Shown piece after piece: positions 26,628 to 34,972 of a DNA stretch of 64,000 bases (position 1 is its first letter; every line of letters starts with the position of its first letter). The stretch covers positions 1 through 64,000 of the forward strand of contig JAVBLW010000011.1 in NCBI GenBank assembly GCA_031553215.1, read 5' to 3'. This DNA comes from JAVBLW01 sp031553215. GTDB taxonomy: Bacteria > Bacillota_I > Bacilli_A > Acholeplasmatales > Anaeroplasmataceae. The position numbers and the translations under genes are program-made. Under the pieces are notes generated by a model, which saw nothing but the letters and a program-made list of their open reading frames with translations, had not been told where the DNA came from and searched no databases.

Positions 26628-27758
26628 ATAATAACAATAAAAACCGGAAAACATGTTGTAGTTGATTACTTTGCAGCTACATTCCCATTCTACACAAGTG
26701 ATGAAAACTTTGAATTAAAGTTAATAGATGATATTACAAAAGAAATCTGTAACTTTCTAAAGCTATCTATAGAAGATGTAACTCAAGAAGAATTTGGAAG
26801 AAATAGATTTAAATACGAATATACAGTAGGTGATAACATCACTTTAAGATTTATGGGACCAAAATTAAAAACAGGACATCAATCCTGTCAAATAGAACTA
26901 AAAGGAGAAGGCTGTAGAGAATACGAGAGACTCTGTCCTGAAAAGAACTGGAGCGAGTTCTTAGATTTCTTTATGTTTGACCTTCGGGCAGTACCAACTA
27001 GATTTGACTTATCTATAGATGACTATGAAGGAAAGCATGCAACCTTTGATTTAATAAAACAAAAGCTAGAAAATAAAATGTTTATATCGCCTTTCAAATC
27101 TAAAGTAGTAACCATTCATGGATCAAATGAAAATGGATATACATTAGAACTAGGTAAATATGGATTATCAAGAATGTTAGCAATTTATGAAAAGCATAAG
27201 GAACAACAATCTAAAAATAAAAAGACAGACCAACCATATTGGTTACGCTTTGAAATGAGATACTTTCACCAAGTCGCTCATGAAGTATGCTTATCACTAT
27301 TAGAATTAAATGATGAAGAACTAAAAACACAAGCATTCTCATTATTATATAAAATGCTAGATATAAAAGAGGATATTGATCCAACTCAATTTTCAAACTT
27401 AAATAAAGTTAAAACAATACAGTGGTGGAATGACTTTTTAGAATCTGCACCTAAAGCTAAAATCGAAAAGAATACAGGTGTTGAGAAAAACTACGATAAC
27501 TATAATCTATGGATAGAAAGAAATACAAGCCTTTATTTCTTAAAAGAATTTATTTTATCATTTAAGGATGAATATGACTACACAACTAAGATGTTAAAAC
27601 TTTTACTAAATGCACTTGAAAACATAGAAGAAAAGAAGATAAAGAAATTAAATCGATTATTAAAAATATATCACTTTCCAAAACAAACATTAAATGATTT
27701 AGTACTACTAAAACAAGAAGTTAAAGAATCATTAAAAAGAAGAGAATTACCATTTTAA
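26628..27758 (+). CDS. Rep_trans-type replication initiator/relaxase with AUA start
   Basis: A rolling-circle initiator of the PF02486 type (pT181 RepC, NicK/Orf20 MobT, CTXphi RstA). CQIELKGEGCREYER, W..FLDFF and PTRFDLSIDDYEG are family motifs; the catalytic Tyr is probably one of several in the helical part around RYFHQV. It nicks the origin and becomes covalently bound to the 5' end. The first ATG in frame (26853) would delete ~75 residues that look genuine (VVVDYFAATFPF). The frame opens at 26613, AAGGAGG lies at 26616-26622, and ATA at 26628 or 26631 is the only codon in start position. Confidence 0.8.
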   Translation: MITIKTGKHVVVDYFAATFPFYTSDENFELKLIDDITKEICNFLKLSIEDVTQEEFGRNRFKYEYTVGDNITLRFMGPKLKTGHQSCQIELKGEGCREYERLCPEKNWSEFLDFFMFDLRAVPTRFDLSIDDYEGKHATFDLIKQKLENKMFISPFKSKVVTIHGSNENGYTLELGKYGLSRMLAIYEKHKEQQSKNKKTDQPYWLRFEMRYFHQVAHEVCLSLLELNDEELKTQAFSLLYKMLDIKEDIDPTQFSNLNKVKTIQWWNDFLESAPKAKIEKNTGVEKNYDNYNLWIERNTSLYFLKEFILSFKDEYDYTTKMLKLLLNALENIEEKKIKKLNRLLKIYHFPKQTLNDLVLLKQEVKESLKRRELPF

Positions 27759-27994
27759 ATTATCAATTAAATATCGATTATATTACATATCTTTATCAAA
27801 ACTATATAATCAAAGACCTTCCAGACATTGTATGTAAACATATAGATATTCATCCAAATGATTATCCGCTACTAACAACAAATATCAAGATTGAGAAAAT
27901 ACTAGAATATATAGCAATTAATTCACTAAAAAATAGAGACTTTTCTCAAATTAAAATAATGGAGTACATCTTAGAATATGTTAGATCTAACTAA
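27746..27994 (+). CDS. 82-aa protein with apparent AUU start
   Basis: The frame is open from 27725 and has no ATG, GTG, TTG or CTG before an internal ATG at about 27959. AAGAAGAGA precedes ATT ACC ATT TTA at 27746, overlapping the end of the initiator gene, so coupled initiation at AUU (27746 or 27752) is likely. The product is acidic and helical, including DLPDIVCKHIDIHPNDYP and IEKILEYIAINSLKNRD. It overlaps the helicase start by 17 bp. No family recognised. Confidence 0.5.
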   Translation: MTILNYQLNIDYITYLYQNYIIKDLPDIVCKHIDIHPNDYPLLTTNIKIEKILEYIAINSLKNRDFSQIKIMEYILEYVRSN

Positions 27995-29780
27995 ATTAAA
28001 TCCTGAACAATTAGAAGCAGTAAATAAAACAAATGGATATTATATGATAATGGCCGGTGCAGGAACAGGCAAAACAAGAGTATTAACATATCGAATTGTA
28101 AGATTGATAGAACTAGGAGTATCTGAATATAACATTTGTGCATTCTCATTTACTAATAAAGCAACCAGAGAAATGAAACATAGAATAGAAAAAATTCTAG
28201 GACGTGAAACTAACATCACAATCCAAACCTTTCATTCCTTTGCTTATTCATATCTGTCAATGTTCCCTCACATAATAGGCTTTCAACCAAGATTTGCGAT
28301 TATTGATGATTATGACAAAGAAAAACTATTATTTGAGATAATAAAAGAACACAAATTACCATTACAAGTTTTAGACGTGAAAAAGGCAATATCGCAAATC
28401 AAAAATCATAATCATCATTCATTCATAATTATCAAAGAAAGATTAGAACTAAATATAATCTATAATCTTTATCAAAAGCGATTAAAAGAATTAAATAAAA
28501 TGGATTTAGATGATCTATTATTATATTTCTATAAATTCTTAAGTTCTAATAATGAAATAGTAGAGGACCTAATTAATAAATCACAATTTGTTTTAGTAGA
28601 TGAATTTCAAGACACAAATAAAATCCAATATGAGATAGTAATAAAACTGTCAAGTAAATATAAAAACATATTTTGCGTAGGTGATGAGGATCAAAGTATT
28701 TATTCCTTTAGAGGTTCTAATATTACAAACATAGAAGATTTCATCAATAATAAAAAAGCTGAAACACTAAAACTTGAACAAAACTATCGCTCATCTAAAA
28801 ACATTATTAAAATAGCCAACAAATGCATTTCTAACAATACCACAAGAATTAATAAGACATTATATACAAATCGTTTTAACGACGATTTCAAGGTGGAAAA
28901 ACACTTCTTTGAAAACACATCATATGAAGTATATTATATAATCTCGGAAATAAGAAAATTAATACAACAAGGATATAACTACAAAGATATCGCAATTCTA
29001 TATCGTAATAATAATTTATCAATAGATTATGAAGAAGCACTTTTAAAAGCAAGTATTCCTTATGATTTAACTAGTAATAAAAACTTCTTTAAATTCAAAG
29101 AAATCAAAACATTAATATCTTATCTAAGATTTATAGAAAACCAGAATGATGATCTATCACTACAAGATATCTTAATAGTTGATAGTATGATATTAGCTAG
29201 TATAATGCTACAAGCTAAAACTAAACAAATAACGTATTATGCTTCATTAATCTTATTATTAAATACTAATCAGTTATTAAAAGATTTTATTAGTCTAATT
29301 GATAATTTAAAGTTGAAATATCAAGAACTAAAACCAAATGAATTTATGAATTACCTTCTAGATAAAATAGATTATATTAATAATATCTCAAAAGAATCAA
29401 ATGGTAAAAACAAAGTAAATAGAATATATACCTTTGTTGGTGTATTTAAAGAATTTAAATCTAAAGAAGAATTAAATGATTTTTTAAATAAATTAAATAT
29501 ATCATCAAATGATATCAAATTAAACAATTCAGTAACCCTTCAAACAATTCATCAAGCCAAAGGATTAGAATACAAAATAGTATTTTTAATAGGTTGTAGT
29601 GAAAAATTACTTCCATGGAAAACTAAATCATTAGCTGACAGGGAAGAAGAAAGAAGAATCTTTTATGTAGATATTACAAGGGCAATGGATCATCTATATT
29701 TACTTCATTCTAAACAAAGAAATATAAATGGAAACAAAGTAAACTTTATAGTTTCATCATTTATCAAAGAAATAATATAA
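27978..29780 (+). CDS. UvrD/Rep/PcrA-family SF1 helicase
   Basis: All SF1A motifs are present: AGAGTGKTRVL (I), FTNKATREM (Ia), VDEFQDTN (II), GDEDQSIYSFRG (III), QNYRSS (IV), TIHQAKGLEYKIVFL (V) and VDITRAMDHLYLL (VI). At 600 aa it is shorter than PcrA (~720 aa). Rolling-circle replicons need a Rep/PcrA helicase to unwind from the nick; this module seems to bring its own. The gene overlaps the 82-aa gene and is the last of the operon before a structured region. Confidence 0.9.
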   Translation: MLDLTKLNPEQLEAVNKTNGYYMIMAGAGTGKTRVLTYRIVRLIELGVSEYNICAFSFTNKATREMKHRIEKILGRETNITIQTFHSFAYSYLSMFPHIIGFQPRFAIIDDYDKEKLLFEIIKEHKLPLQVLDVKKAISQIKNHNHHSFIIIKERLELNIIYNLYQKRLKELNKMDLDDLLLYFYKFLSSNNEIVEDLINKSQFVLVDEFQDTNKIQYEIVIKLSSKYKNIFCVGDEDQSIYSFRGSNITNIEDFINNKKAETLKLEQNYRSSKNIIKIANKCISNNTTRINKTLYTNRFNDDFKVEKHFFENTSYEVYYIISEIRKLIQQGYNYKDIAILYRNNNLSIDYEEALLKASIPYDLTSNKNFFKFKEIKTLISYLRFIENQNDDLSLQDILIVDSMILASIMLQAKTKQITYYASLILLLNTNQLLKDFISLIDNLKLKYQELKPNEFMNYLLDKIDYINNISKESNGKNKVNRIYTFVGVFKEFKSKEELNDFLNKLNISSNDIKLNNSVTLQTIHQAKGLEYKIVFLIGCSEKLLPWKTKSLADREEERRIFYVDITRAMDHLYLLHSKQRNINGNKVNFIVSSFIKEII

Positions 29781-29788
29781 AAGAAAAA

Positions 29789-29831
29789 GACCTTAGGTAA
29801 TACGATAGTATTACTTTAGGTCCAACTAAAG
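29789..29831 (+). promoter_or_regulatory. Two mutually exclusive hairpins (candidate attenuator)
   Basis: GACCTTAGGTAATAC / GTATTACTTTAGGTC (29789-29822) is a long near-perfect stem. CTTTAG (29814-29819) can instead pair with CTAAAG (29826-29831), which breaks the first stem. No T run follows. It lies between the helicase gene and a tiny ORF with a strong ribosome site. Confidence 0.45.
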
Positions 29832-29861
29832 GCATAATCAAAGATTATGGGGGAGGGCTTA

Positions 29862-29945
29862 ATACGATTAATTGATTTATCAGTTAATGGTATTAAAGAG
29901 GCACTAGGTCCGGGCAAAAAAGAAAAAAGAACCGAAGTTCTTTAA
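29862..29945 (+). CDS. 27-aa peptide, probable AUA start
   Basis: GGGGGAGGG (29849-29857) is followed 4 nt later by ATA CGA TTA ATT GAT, which would give (M)RLIDLSVNGIKEAL and end KRTEVL. An in-frame ATG at 29847 exists but overlaps the ribosome site and has only a weak site of its own, so ATA 29862 is favoured by spacing. Too short for a family call; basic C-terminus. Confidence 0.4.
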   Translation: MRLIDLSVNGIKEALGPGKKEKRTEVL

Positions 29946-30083
29946 ATTCAATCATTATTTCTATGCTTTTCAAATTCATTATTAAAAATTTCAAATGCCT
30001 CATCAACATTTTTAATGCCAACTAAATGATAATTAAGAGATAATCCTTTTTTAACATATATCTTAATAGCACCACGTTTTTTA

Positions 30084-30737
30084 CTAAAAATTGAATGCTT
30101 TTTTTAATATTTTAATATTGGAATAAGGAGCACTATAATACATAGCTCCCATTTCTTTGTTAATTCCTTTAGTAGTTAAATAGTAATGTAAATTAGCATT
30201 AGCTTTAGTACCAAAAATAGAAGCAATGATAAATGTTATTAGTGAAATAATACCGAAGAATGCCATAAGGAACCAATTTGCCCCACCAGCTAAAATAATT
30301 ATTAGTGGAACTAAATTCACTATCCCTATCCCTATAAGAGCGTATTTTATAAAATATATATATATTTGAAATAAGCTAGGCTTATAATCCCAAATTAATT
30401 CTCCAATAGACTCTTTATATTCATATATATTAAATCTATTTTCAATATCATTTAAATACTCTTCCTCACTACAATCATTAATATCAATAACTTCAATAAA
30501 TTCCCACAAATCTTTTAAATTCTTACCAAAAACTAAAGGTTCATTAAGCATTTCATCTAAAGTATCAAACTTATGTAACTCATCATCACCTAAAACCAAC
30601 CAATACATCAACTTATAATTAGATATTGATACTCCTAATGAACATGGAATATATGATACATTGCTTTCGTGTATATTTAAAGATAATCTTCCAAAACCCT
30701 CAGTACTAATTAACTTATAAAATAATTCATAATCCAC
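30084..30737 (-). CDS. Two-helix membrane protein, C-terminus possibly frameshifted
   Basis: The 217-aa product has a cytosolic N-terminal half with an acidic EVIDINDCSEEEYLND segment and two membrane helices (residues ~127-147 and 152-172), then a short PH-like tail that ends abruptly at KKAFNF. In another frame the minus strand continues from the same point for ~50 codons (SKKRGAIKIYVKKG, VGIKNVDEAFEIF) to a stop at 29948. A run of seven A (plus-strand T at 30099-30105) lies at the junction; one A fewer would join both parts into a ~263-aa protein. It is cotranscribed with the regulator at 30746. Confidence 0.6.
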   Translation of the reverse strand: MDYELFYKLISTEGFGRLSLNIHESNVSYIPCSLGVSISNYKLMYWLVLGDDELHKFDTLDEMLNEPLVFGKNLKDLWEFIEVIDINDCSEEEYLNDIENRFNIYEYKESIGELIWDYKPSLFQIYIYFIKYALIGIGIVNLVPLIIILAGGANWFLMAFFGIISLITFIIASIFGTKANANLHYYLTTKGINKEMGAMYYSAPYSNIKILKKAFNF

Positions 30738-30745
30738 ATAATCAC

Positions 30746-31117
30746 CTACTCTTTATCAATAATCTTAATAGCAGGAATACTAGATAACTTAGTAATAACT
30801 TCCTTCCTATCTGGAACAACTAATAATCTTTTTCTACCATCATATTTAATATAATCAAGCTTCTTATAATCAAAAAAATCATTACGATCCAAAGAATACT
30901 TAATATCATTATAATAAGCATAAATACCTTCATCCGATAACCCTAAAAAATAATCTGATGAAACATCAAAAATATTACAAAAAATTTCTATCTTTTCATT
31001 ATCAGGATTACTAACTTGTAATTCTATATTATTAATAATACCTCGTGAAAAACCAAATTCTTCAAACGAACGAATTTTTAAATCAAATTCATCACGAAGT
31101 TCTCTTAAACGTACCAT
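30746..31117 (-). CDS. Divergent XRE/CI-type repressor
   Basis: The 123-aa protein starts LRELRDEFDLKIRSFEEFGFSRGIINNIELQVSNP, compatible with a diverged Cro/CI HTH, followed by the usual end motif IFCNIFDVSSDYFLGLSD. The C-terminal 50 residues are unassigned. It is transcribed away from the genes at 31275 onward, across a region with three similar inverted repeats, the standard arrangement of an element's master repressor. Confidence 0.65.
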   Translation of the reverse strand: MVRLRELRDEFDLKIRSFEEFGFSRGIINNIELQVSNPDNEKIEIFCNIFDVSSDYFLGLSDEGIYAYYNDIKYSLDRNDFFDYKKLDYIKYDGRKRLLVVPDRKEVITKLSSIPAIKIIDKE

Positions 31118-31186
31118 TTTACATCACCAATCATATTTTACAGTAAATAACATAACTTTTCAAATAATATTGTATAATATCTGTTT

Positions 31187-31261
31187 TTGACCTATAAAAT
31201 TAGTCACGACTATTGACTATCGCTAGTTATAATGTTATAATTGACCTATAATATTGGTCAA
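31187..31261. promoter_or_regulatory. Three operator-like repeats over a promoter
   Basis: TTGACCTATAATATTGGTCAA (arms TTGACC/GGTCAA, 31241-31261), TTGACC..TAGTCA (31187-31206) and TTGACT..AGTTAT (31213-31232) are related inverted repeats. TTGACT (31213-31218) and TATAAT (31236-31241), 17 bp apart, form a near-consensus promoter for the plus-strand genes. The repressor encoded at 30746 is the natural candidate to bind here. Confidence 0.7.
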
Positions 31262-31274
31262 AGGAGAAAAACAC

Positions 31275-31532
31275 ATGGACAGATTAACAGCATATTTTGA
31301 AGCAACAAAAATAATAGAACCAAAAAAAATAATAACACCACCAATTAAACAACAACTAATTGAACTAGGATTCATTGAAACAGTAATTGGTACAAAAGAA
31401 ATCCATGAAATAACATCCAAAGAAGTAAAAATAGATTTTCATGGTTACGATATCGCAATAGGATTATCACCAAGAGCCATTAGCTATGCTAGTGGTAGAC
31501 AATATCGAGCAATGACAATCAAAATCAAATAG
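31275..31532 (+). CDS. Small protein ahead of the recombinases
   Basis: 85 aa from ATG 31275, preceded by AAAGGAG. It contains IIEPKKIITPPIKQQLIELGF, ETVIGTKEIHEI and GLSPRAISYASGRQYRAMTIKI. It is cytosolic and basic at the C-terminus. Small genes of this kind often sit before serine recombinases as excision/directionality or regulatory factors, but I do not recognise the family. It is the first gene read from the repressor-controlled promoter. Confidence 0.55.
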   Translation: MDRLTAYFEATKIIEPKKIITPPIKQQLIELGFIETVIGTKEIHEITSKEVKIDFHGYDIAIGLSPRAISYASGRQYRAMTIKIK

Positions 31533-31602
31533 AAAACTATATTAGAAAAGGCAAAATATTAGAAGACTAATATAGTTAATAGTAAAGTAGAAAGAAGGTT
31601 AT

Positions 31603-31812
31603 CTGACAAACAAAGAAATAGGACAAACCCCTACCTCATATAATGAAAATAGGGGAAGTGATACCATTACTTATAATATTAATGGAGTAGAAATTGAAGT
31701 AGAAAGAATTTTCGATAAAGAAGGACCTAATCTATCTAATACAGTCCTAGATTATATTTATAAGAAAATAATAGGTGATATCAATGCAAATGGAGTTAAA
31801 CAAGAGGAATAA
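31603..31812 (+). CDS. 69-aa protein with apparent CUG start
   Basis: The frame opens after a TAG at 31588. AGAAGG (31593-31598) is followed 4 nt later by CTG ACA AAC AAA GAA ATA, giving (M)TNKEIGQTPTSYNENRG; no ATG, GTG or TTG is available. The remainder (YNINGVEIEVERIF, NTVLDYIYKKII) looks like a genuine small protein and ends inside the recombinase gene start, overlapping it. Likely a recombinase accessory or regulatory protein. Confidence 0.55.
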   Translation: MTNKEIGQTPTSYNENRGSDTITYNINGVEIEVERIFDKEGPNLSNTVLDYIYKKIIGDINANGVKQEE

Positions 31813-33409
31813 CGTTGCTATATACTGTCGTATTTCTCGTGATGACGGAAATGAACGTGAATCTGTATCTATCCAAAATCAAAAAGAAGCATTAACTAAA
31901 TACGTCTTATCCCAAAACTGGAATATCTATGATTACTATGTTGATGACGGATACACAGGTACTAACTTCGATAGACCAGACTTTCAAAGGCTTCTATTAG
32001 ATATTGGAAAAGGTGTAATAGACACCGTCTGTACAAAAGATTTATCACGTCTAGGACGTGACTATATAAAGACAGGTTATTATACCGAAGACTTTTTTCC
32101 AAGGAAAAATGTTAGATATATCGCTATTAACGATAATGTTGATACATCTGATGATATAGGTACTGACTTCATGCCAATCAAAAATGTAATTAATGAATGG
32201 TATGCAAAAGACATCTCAAAAAAAATAAAGTTTACGCTCCATAATAAAATTAAAAATGGAGAACTCCAAAACACGGCAACACCAGTCTATGGATATATGA
32301 TAGCTGAGGACCAAACAAGATTATTTGATCCAGAAACAGCACCAATAGTCCAAAGGATATTTAACGATTTTATTCAAGGAACACCTCTATATAAAATAGC
32401 TTCTAATTTAAAAGAAGAAAAGGTTTATATGCCAGGCTATTACTTTTACTATAAATATAATACTAATCCTCAAAAATATACATTTATTCCAGAAGAAGAA
32501 AAGTATAAATGGGACTATGATAAGCTTTACGCCATAATCCGTAAAGAAGAATATAAAGGTATTTTAATCAGAGGTAAAACTAAAAAAAGATTTAAACAAA
32601 AAACTCAAGTTGTCACTAAAGAAGAAAGATACATCTTTGAAGATAAAATCCCAGCCCTAATTGAACCAGACATCTGGGAACAAGCCAATAAACTAATTAA
32701 GATAACAACAAGAAACAGAGAAAGAACCTGTAACATCGCCTATGATGGAATGGTTTATTGTGAATGTGGAAGTATCGCAAGAATTTGTAAAAGAGATAAT
32801 AAAGATAACAAAGGTGAATATCGAATTCACTGTTATAAAGGACATCAAAAAGATGGAACATCTCCATCATTTACAAACAAAGAGTTAGATGAAGTCTTAA
32901 TCATGGAAGTGACATATCTTAAAAATCAAATCACTAAGAACTTAAAGAAATTCCAAGCCTTAGTAGAAAACTATCTACAAACAAAACAAGACCATAATAA
33001 TAACGATTTGCAACTTCAAAGACTATCAAATCTAAATGATAGACAACTTGAACTAGACAAATACATTAAATCTTTATTTGAGTCAAAACAAGACCTACCT
33101 AAAGATACTTATGAGTCGATGCTAAAAGCATACACTGATGAACATAAGCTAAATGAACAACAAATCAATCAAATAAATAAAATTCTAAATAAAAAAGAAG
33201 AACCAATTAACTACGAAAAAGCAATTAGTATCTTCTTAAAAACAATCCTTAATACCCCAAATGAAAAAATCTTAGATAAGAATATCCTAAGATTACTAAT
33301 TTCAAAAATTATTATTTCACAATCAAAAGATGAAAAAAACAAAAAGAAAAAGAAAGTAACAATCCTATATACTAACGTTGATTTTCTAATAGAGGAGTTC
33401 CTAAAATGA
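31784..33409 (+). CDS. Large serine recombinase 1
   Basis: The catalytic domain starts VAIYCRISRDDG (nucleophile Ser in YCRIS) and contains CTKDLSRLGRDYIKTG. A recombinase domain follows (VYGYMIAEDQ.. FNDFIQGTPLYKIASNLKEE), then a zinc ribbon (VYCECGSIARIC ... IHCYKGH) and a coiled-coil tail. At ~541 aa it is a usual length for integrases of the TnpX/phiC31 group. GGTGA precedes ATG 31784; GTG 31775 is an alternative. Its stop overlaps the next gene by ATGA, so the two recombinases are made together and may act as a pair. Confidence 0.92.
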   Translation: MQMELNKRNNVAIYCRISRDDGNERESVSIQNQKEALTKYVLSQNWNIYDYYVDDGYTGTNFDRPDFQRLLLDIGKGVIDTVCTKDLSRLGRDYIKTGYYTEDFFPRKNVRYIAINDNVDTSDDIGTDFMPIKNVINEWYAKDISKKIKFTLHNKIKNGELQNTATPVYGYMIAEDQTRLFDPETAPIVQRIFNDFIQGTPLYKIASNLKEEKVYMPGYYFYYKYNTNPQKYTFIPEEEKYKWDYDKLYAIIRKEEYKGILIRGKTKKRFKQKTQVVTKEERYIFEDKIPALIEPDIWEQANKLIKITTRNRERTCNIAYDGMVYCECGSIARICKRDNKDNKGEYRIHCYKGHQKDGTSPSFTNKELDEVLIMEVTYLKNQITKNLKKFQALVENYLQTKQDHNNNDLQLQRLSNLNDRQLELDKYIKSLFESKQDLPKDTYESMLKAYTDEHKLNEQQINQINKILNKKEEPINYEKAISIFLKTILNTPNEKILDKNILRLLISKIIISQSKDEKNKKKKKVTILYTNVDFLIEEFLK

Positions 33410-34905
33410 AATATATCGCAGCCATATATGCAAGATTTTCAGCCGATGATGACGCTAAAGAAGATGGTATCTCAAGAAGTATTACCAATCAAATTAAATA
33501 TCTTACAAAGCACCTACAAGATAATAATATTGCTTTATATGAAACTTATTACGACCATCAACAAACAGGAACCAACATGAATAGACCTGGACTCCAGCTT
33601 ATGTTTAAGGACATGGAAAAAGGTCTCTTCAATACCATTATTGTAAAAGACTTATCAAGGTTTTCAAGAAACTATATAGAAGCAGGACAATACCTTGAAC
33701 AAGTATTCCCAAGCCAAAACATTAGATTTATCTCAGTTAATGATAATTACGATAGTATTAATGGTGAAGAAGACTCTTTAGTCTTTAGAAACTACTTTAA
33801 TACGTTATACTCAAAAGATATTCAAAAGAAAATACATCGATCATTTAAGGATAGAGTAGATAAAAAATATCTAGTATCAACTCCGATTTATGGTTATATA
33901 AAGGACAAAGATAAAAATATAATTATTGATGAAGACGCAGCTAAGATAGTTAGATATATCTTTGATAGTTATATTGATGGTAAAACAATTCTACAAATCG
34001 CTAGATCACTAGAAAACCAAAAGGTATACAATGCTAGTGCTCATAAGCACTATGACCTTAGAATGAAAATAAGTCCACTATTCCTAAAAAGAATAGAAGA
34101 AAATCCCTATCATTGGGATACAACTGTGGTTAAGAGAATGCTCCAAAACTATGAATATTGTGGGCATGCTAAAAACTTGACTTGGTCTAAAAATCCTAAA
34201 ACTTCAAAAGAAACAAATATTATTGTAAAGAATACCCACCCAGCAATTATAAGTGAAGAAACATTTAATAAGATACCTAAATCACTAGATAAAAACTCAA
34301 AAGAAAGAACATATCAAAACTATTTTCCAAGGATGATAAAATGTGCAATTCACAAGAACTCACTAACTTTTAGAAAAATATCTGGTAATATAGGCTATGC
34401 ATATCGTTGTGATGAATGTAAAGGTGTAGCAAAATATATAAAATTAAATGACCTTATAGAACTACTATATCAAGACTCAATAAACTTAATTCAAGAAATT
34501 ATCCTTGATAAAGATAAAGTCCTAAAACATCTAACTAGCAGAATAGCAATTAATAATGATTACTCTAAATTGCAAGCTACTCTTGATAAAGAAAATAACA
34601 AAGTAAAAGTATTATTTGAGAACATGATATCAAATAAGATTTCTAAAGAAGAATATAATGTAACACTTCAAATACATAAACAAAACATAAATGAATTAAC
34701 AAAGAAGTTAGATGAATTAAGGTATCAAAAAATTGATTTAGAATTACTTAAACAAAACTATGAGACATTTATAACTAATCTTAATATAGAAGATATCTTC
34801 AACTTAGATAAAGTCCAATTAATTAAAAAGATAATAAAGAATGTCTTTATAGATTTCGGCAAGAAACCACTAAAAATTACCATAAAATACATATTTGATA
34901 ACTAG
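33406..34905 (+). CDS. Large serine recombinase 2
   Basis: The catalytic motif is AAIYARFSADDD (Ser in YARFS), followed by VKDLSRFSRNYIEAG. The recombinase domain (PIYGYIKDKDKN..FDSYIDGKTILQIARSLENQ), the zinc ribbon (KCAIHKN...YRCDECKG) and a coiled-coil tail follow. A nearly identical but 5'-truncated copy lies at 42514-43944. Two-recombinase arrangements occur where insertion and excision use both proteins. The gene ends at a terminator and the HerA cargo begins 67 bp later. Confidence 0.92.
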   Translation: MKYIAAIYARFSADDDAKEDGISRSITNQIKYLTKHLQDNNIALYETYYDHQQTGTNMNRPGLQLMFKDMEKGLFNTIIVKDLSRFSRNYIEAGQYLEQVFPSQNIRFISVNDNYDSINGEEDSLVFRNYFNTLYSKDIQKKIHRSFKDRVDKKYLVSTPIYGYIKDKDKNIIIDEDAAKIVRYIFDSYIDGKTILQIARSLENQKVYNASAHKHYDLRMKISPLFLKRIEENPYHWDTTVVKRMLQNYEYCGHAKNLTWSKNPKTSKETNIIVKNTHPAIISEETFNKIPKSLDKNSKERTYQNYFPRMIKCAIHKNSLTFRKISGNIGYAYRCDECKGVAKYIKLNDLIELLYQDSINLIQEIILDKDKVLKHLTSRIAINNDYSKLQATLDKENNKVKVLFENMISNKISKEEYNVTLQIHKQNINELTKKLDELRYQKIDLELLKQNYETFITNLNIEDIFNLDKVQLIKKIIKNVFIDFGKKPLKITIKYIFDN

Positions 34906-34930
34906 CACCTTACAATAAAGGTGTTTTTTT
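34906..34930 (+). terminator. Terminator after recombinase 2
   Basis: CACCTT/AAGGTG stem followed by seven T and then GATATAATATT, which may be part of the promoter for the next operon. The same structure occurs after the second recombinase copy (43945-43969). Confidence 0.8.
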
Positions 34931-34972
34931 GATATAATATTATTTAAAGTAGTAAACGAGGAGGGGATATTA

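Larger units (their letters stand above)
19600..31812 (+). mobile_element. Rolling-circle module, filamentous-phage-like (inovirus) or conjugative
   Basis: Gene order: two small proteins, a 60-aa hydrophobic basic-tailed protein, two large signal-peptide/C-terminal-anchor proteins, a Zot/FtsK-like ATPase, a hairpin origin, a Rep_trans initiator, a small protein, an SF1 helicase, divergent regulators. Zot plus a PF02486-type initiator plus coat-like and pIII-like proteins is the filamentous phage plan (CTXphi RstA is a PF02486 protein). A MobT-type integrative element is the alternative, but no VirB4-like or cell-wall-hydrolase gene is present. The serine recombinases downstream (to 34905) are probably its integration genes. 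Confidence 0.5.

Noticed and set aside
19600..34930. Tn916-type ICE as the identity of the rolling-circle module
   Set aside because: Rep_trans and serine recombinases would fit, but no VirB4-like ATPase, NlpC/P60 hydrolase or other Tn916 transfer genes are visible; kept only as an alternative.
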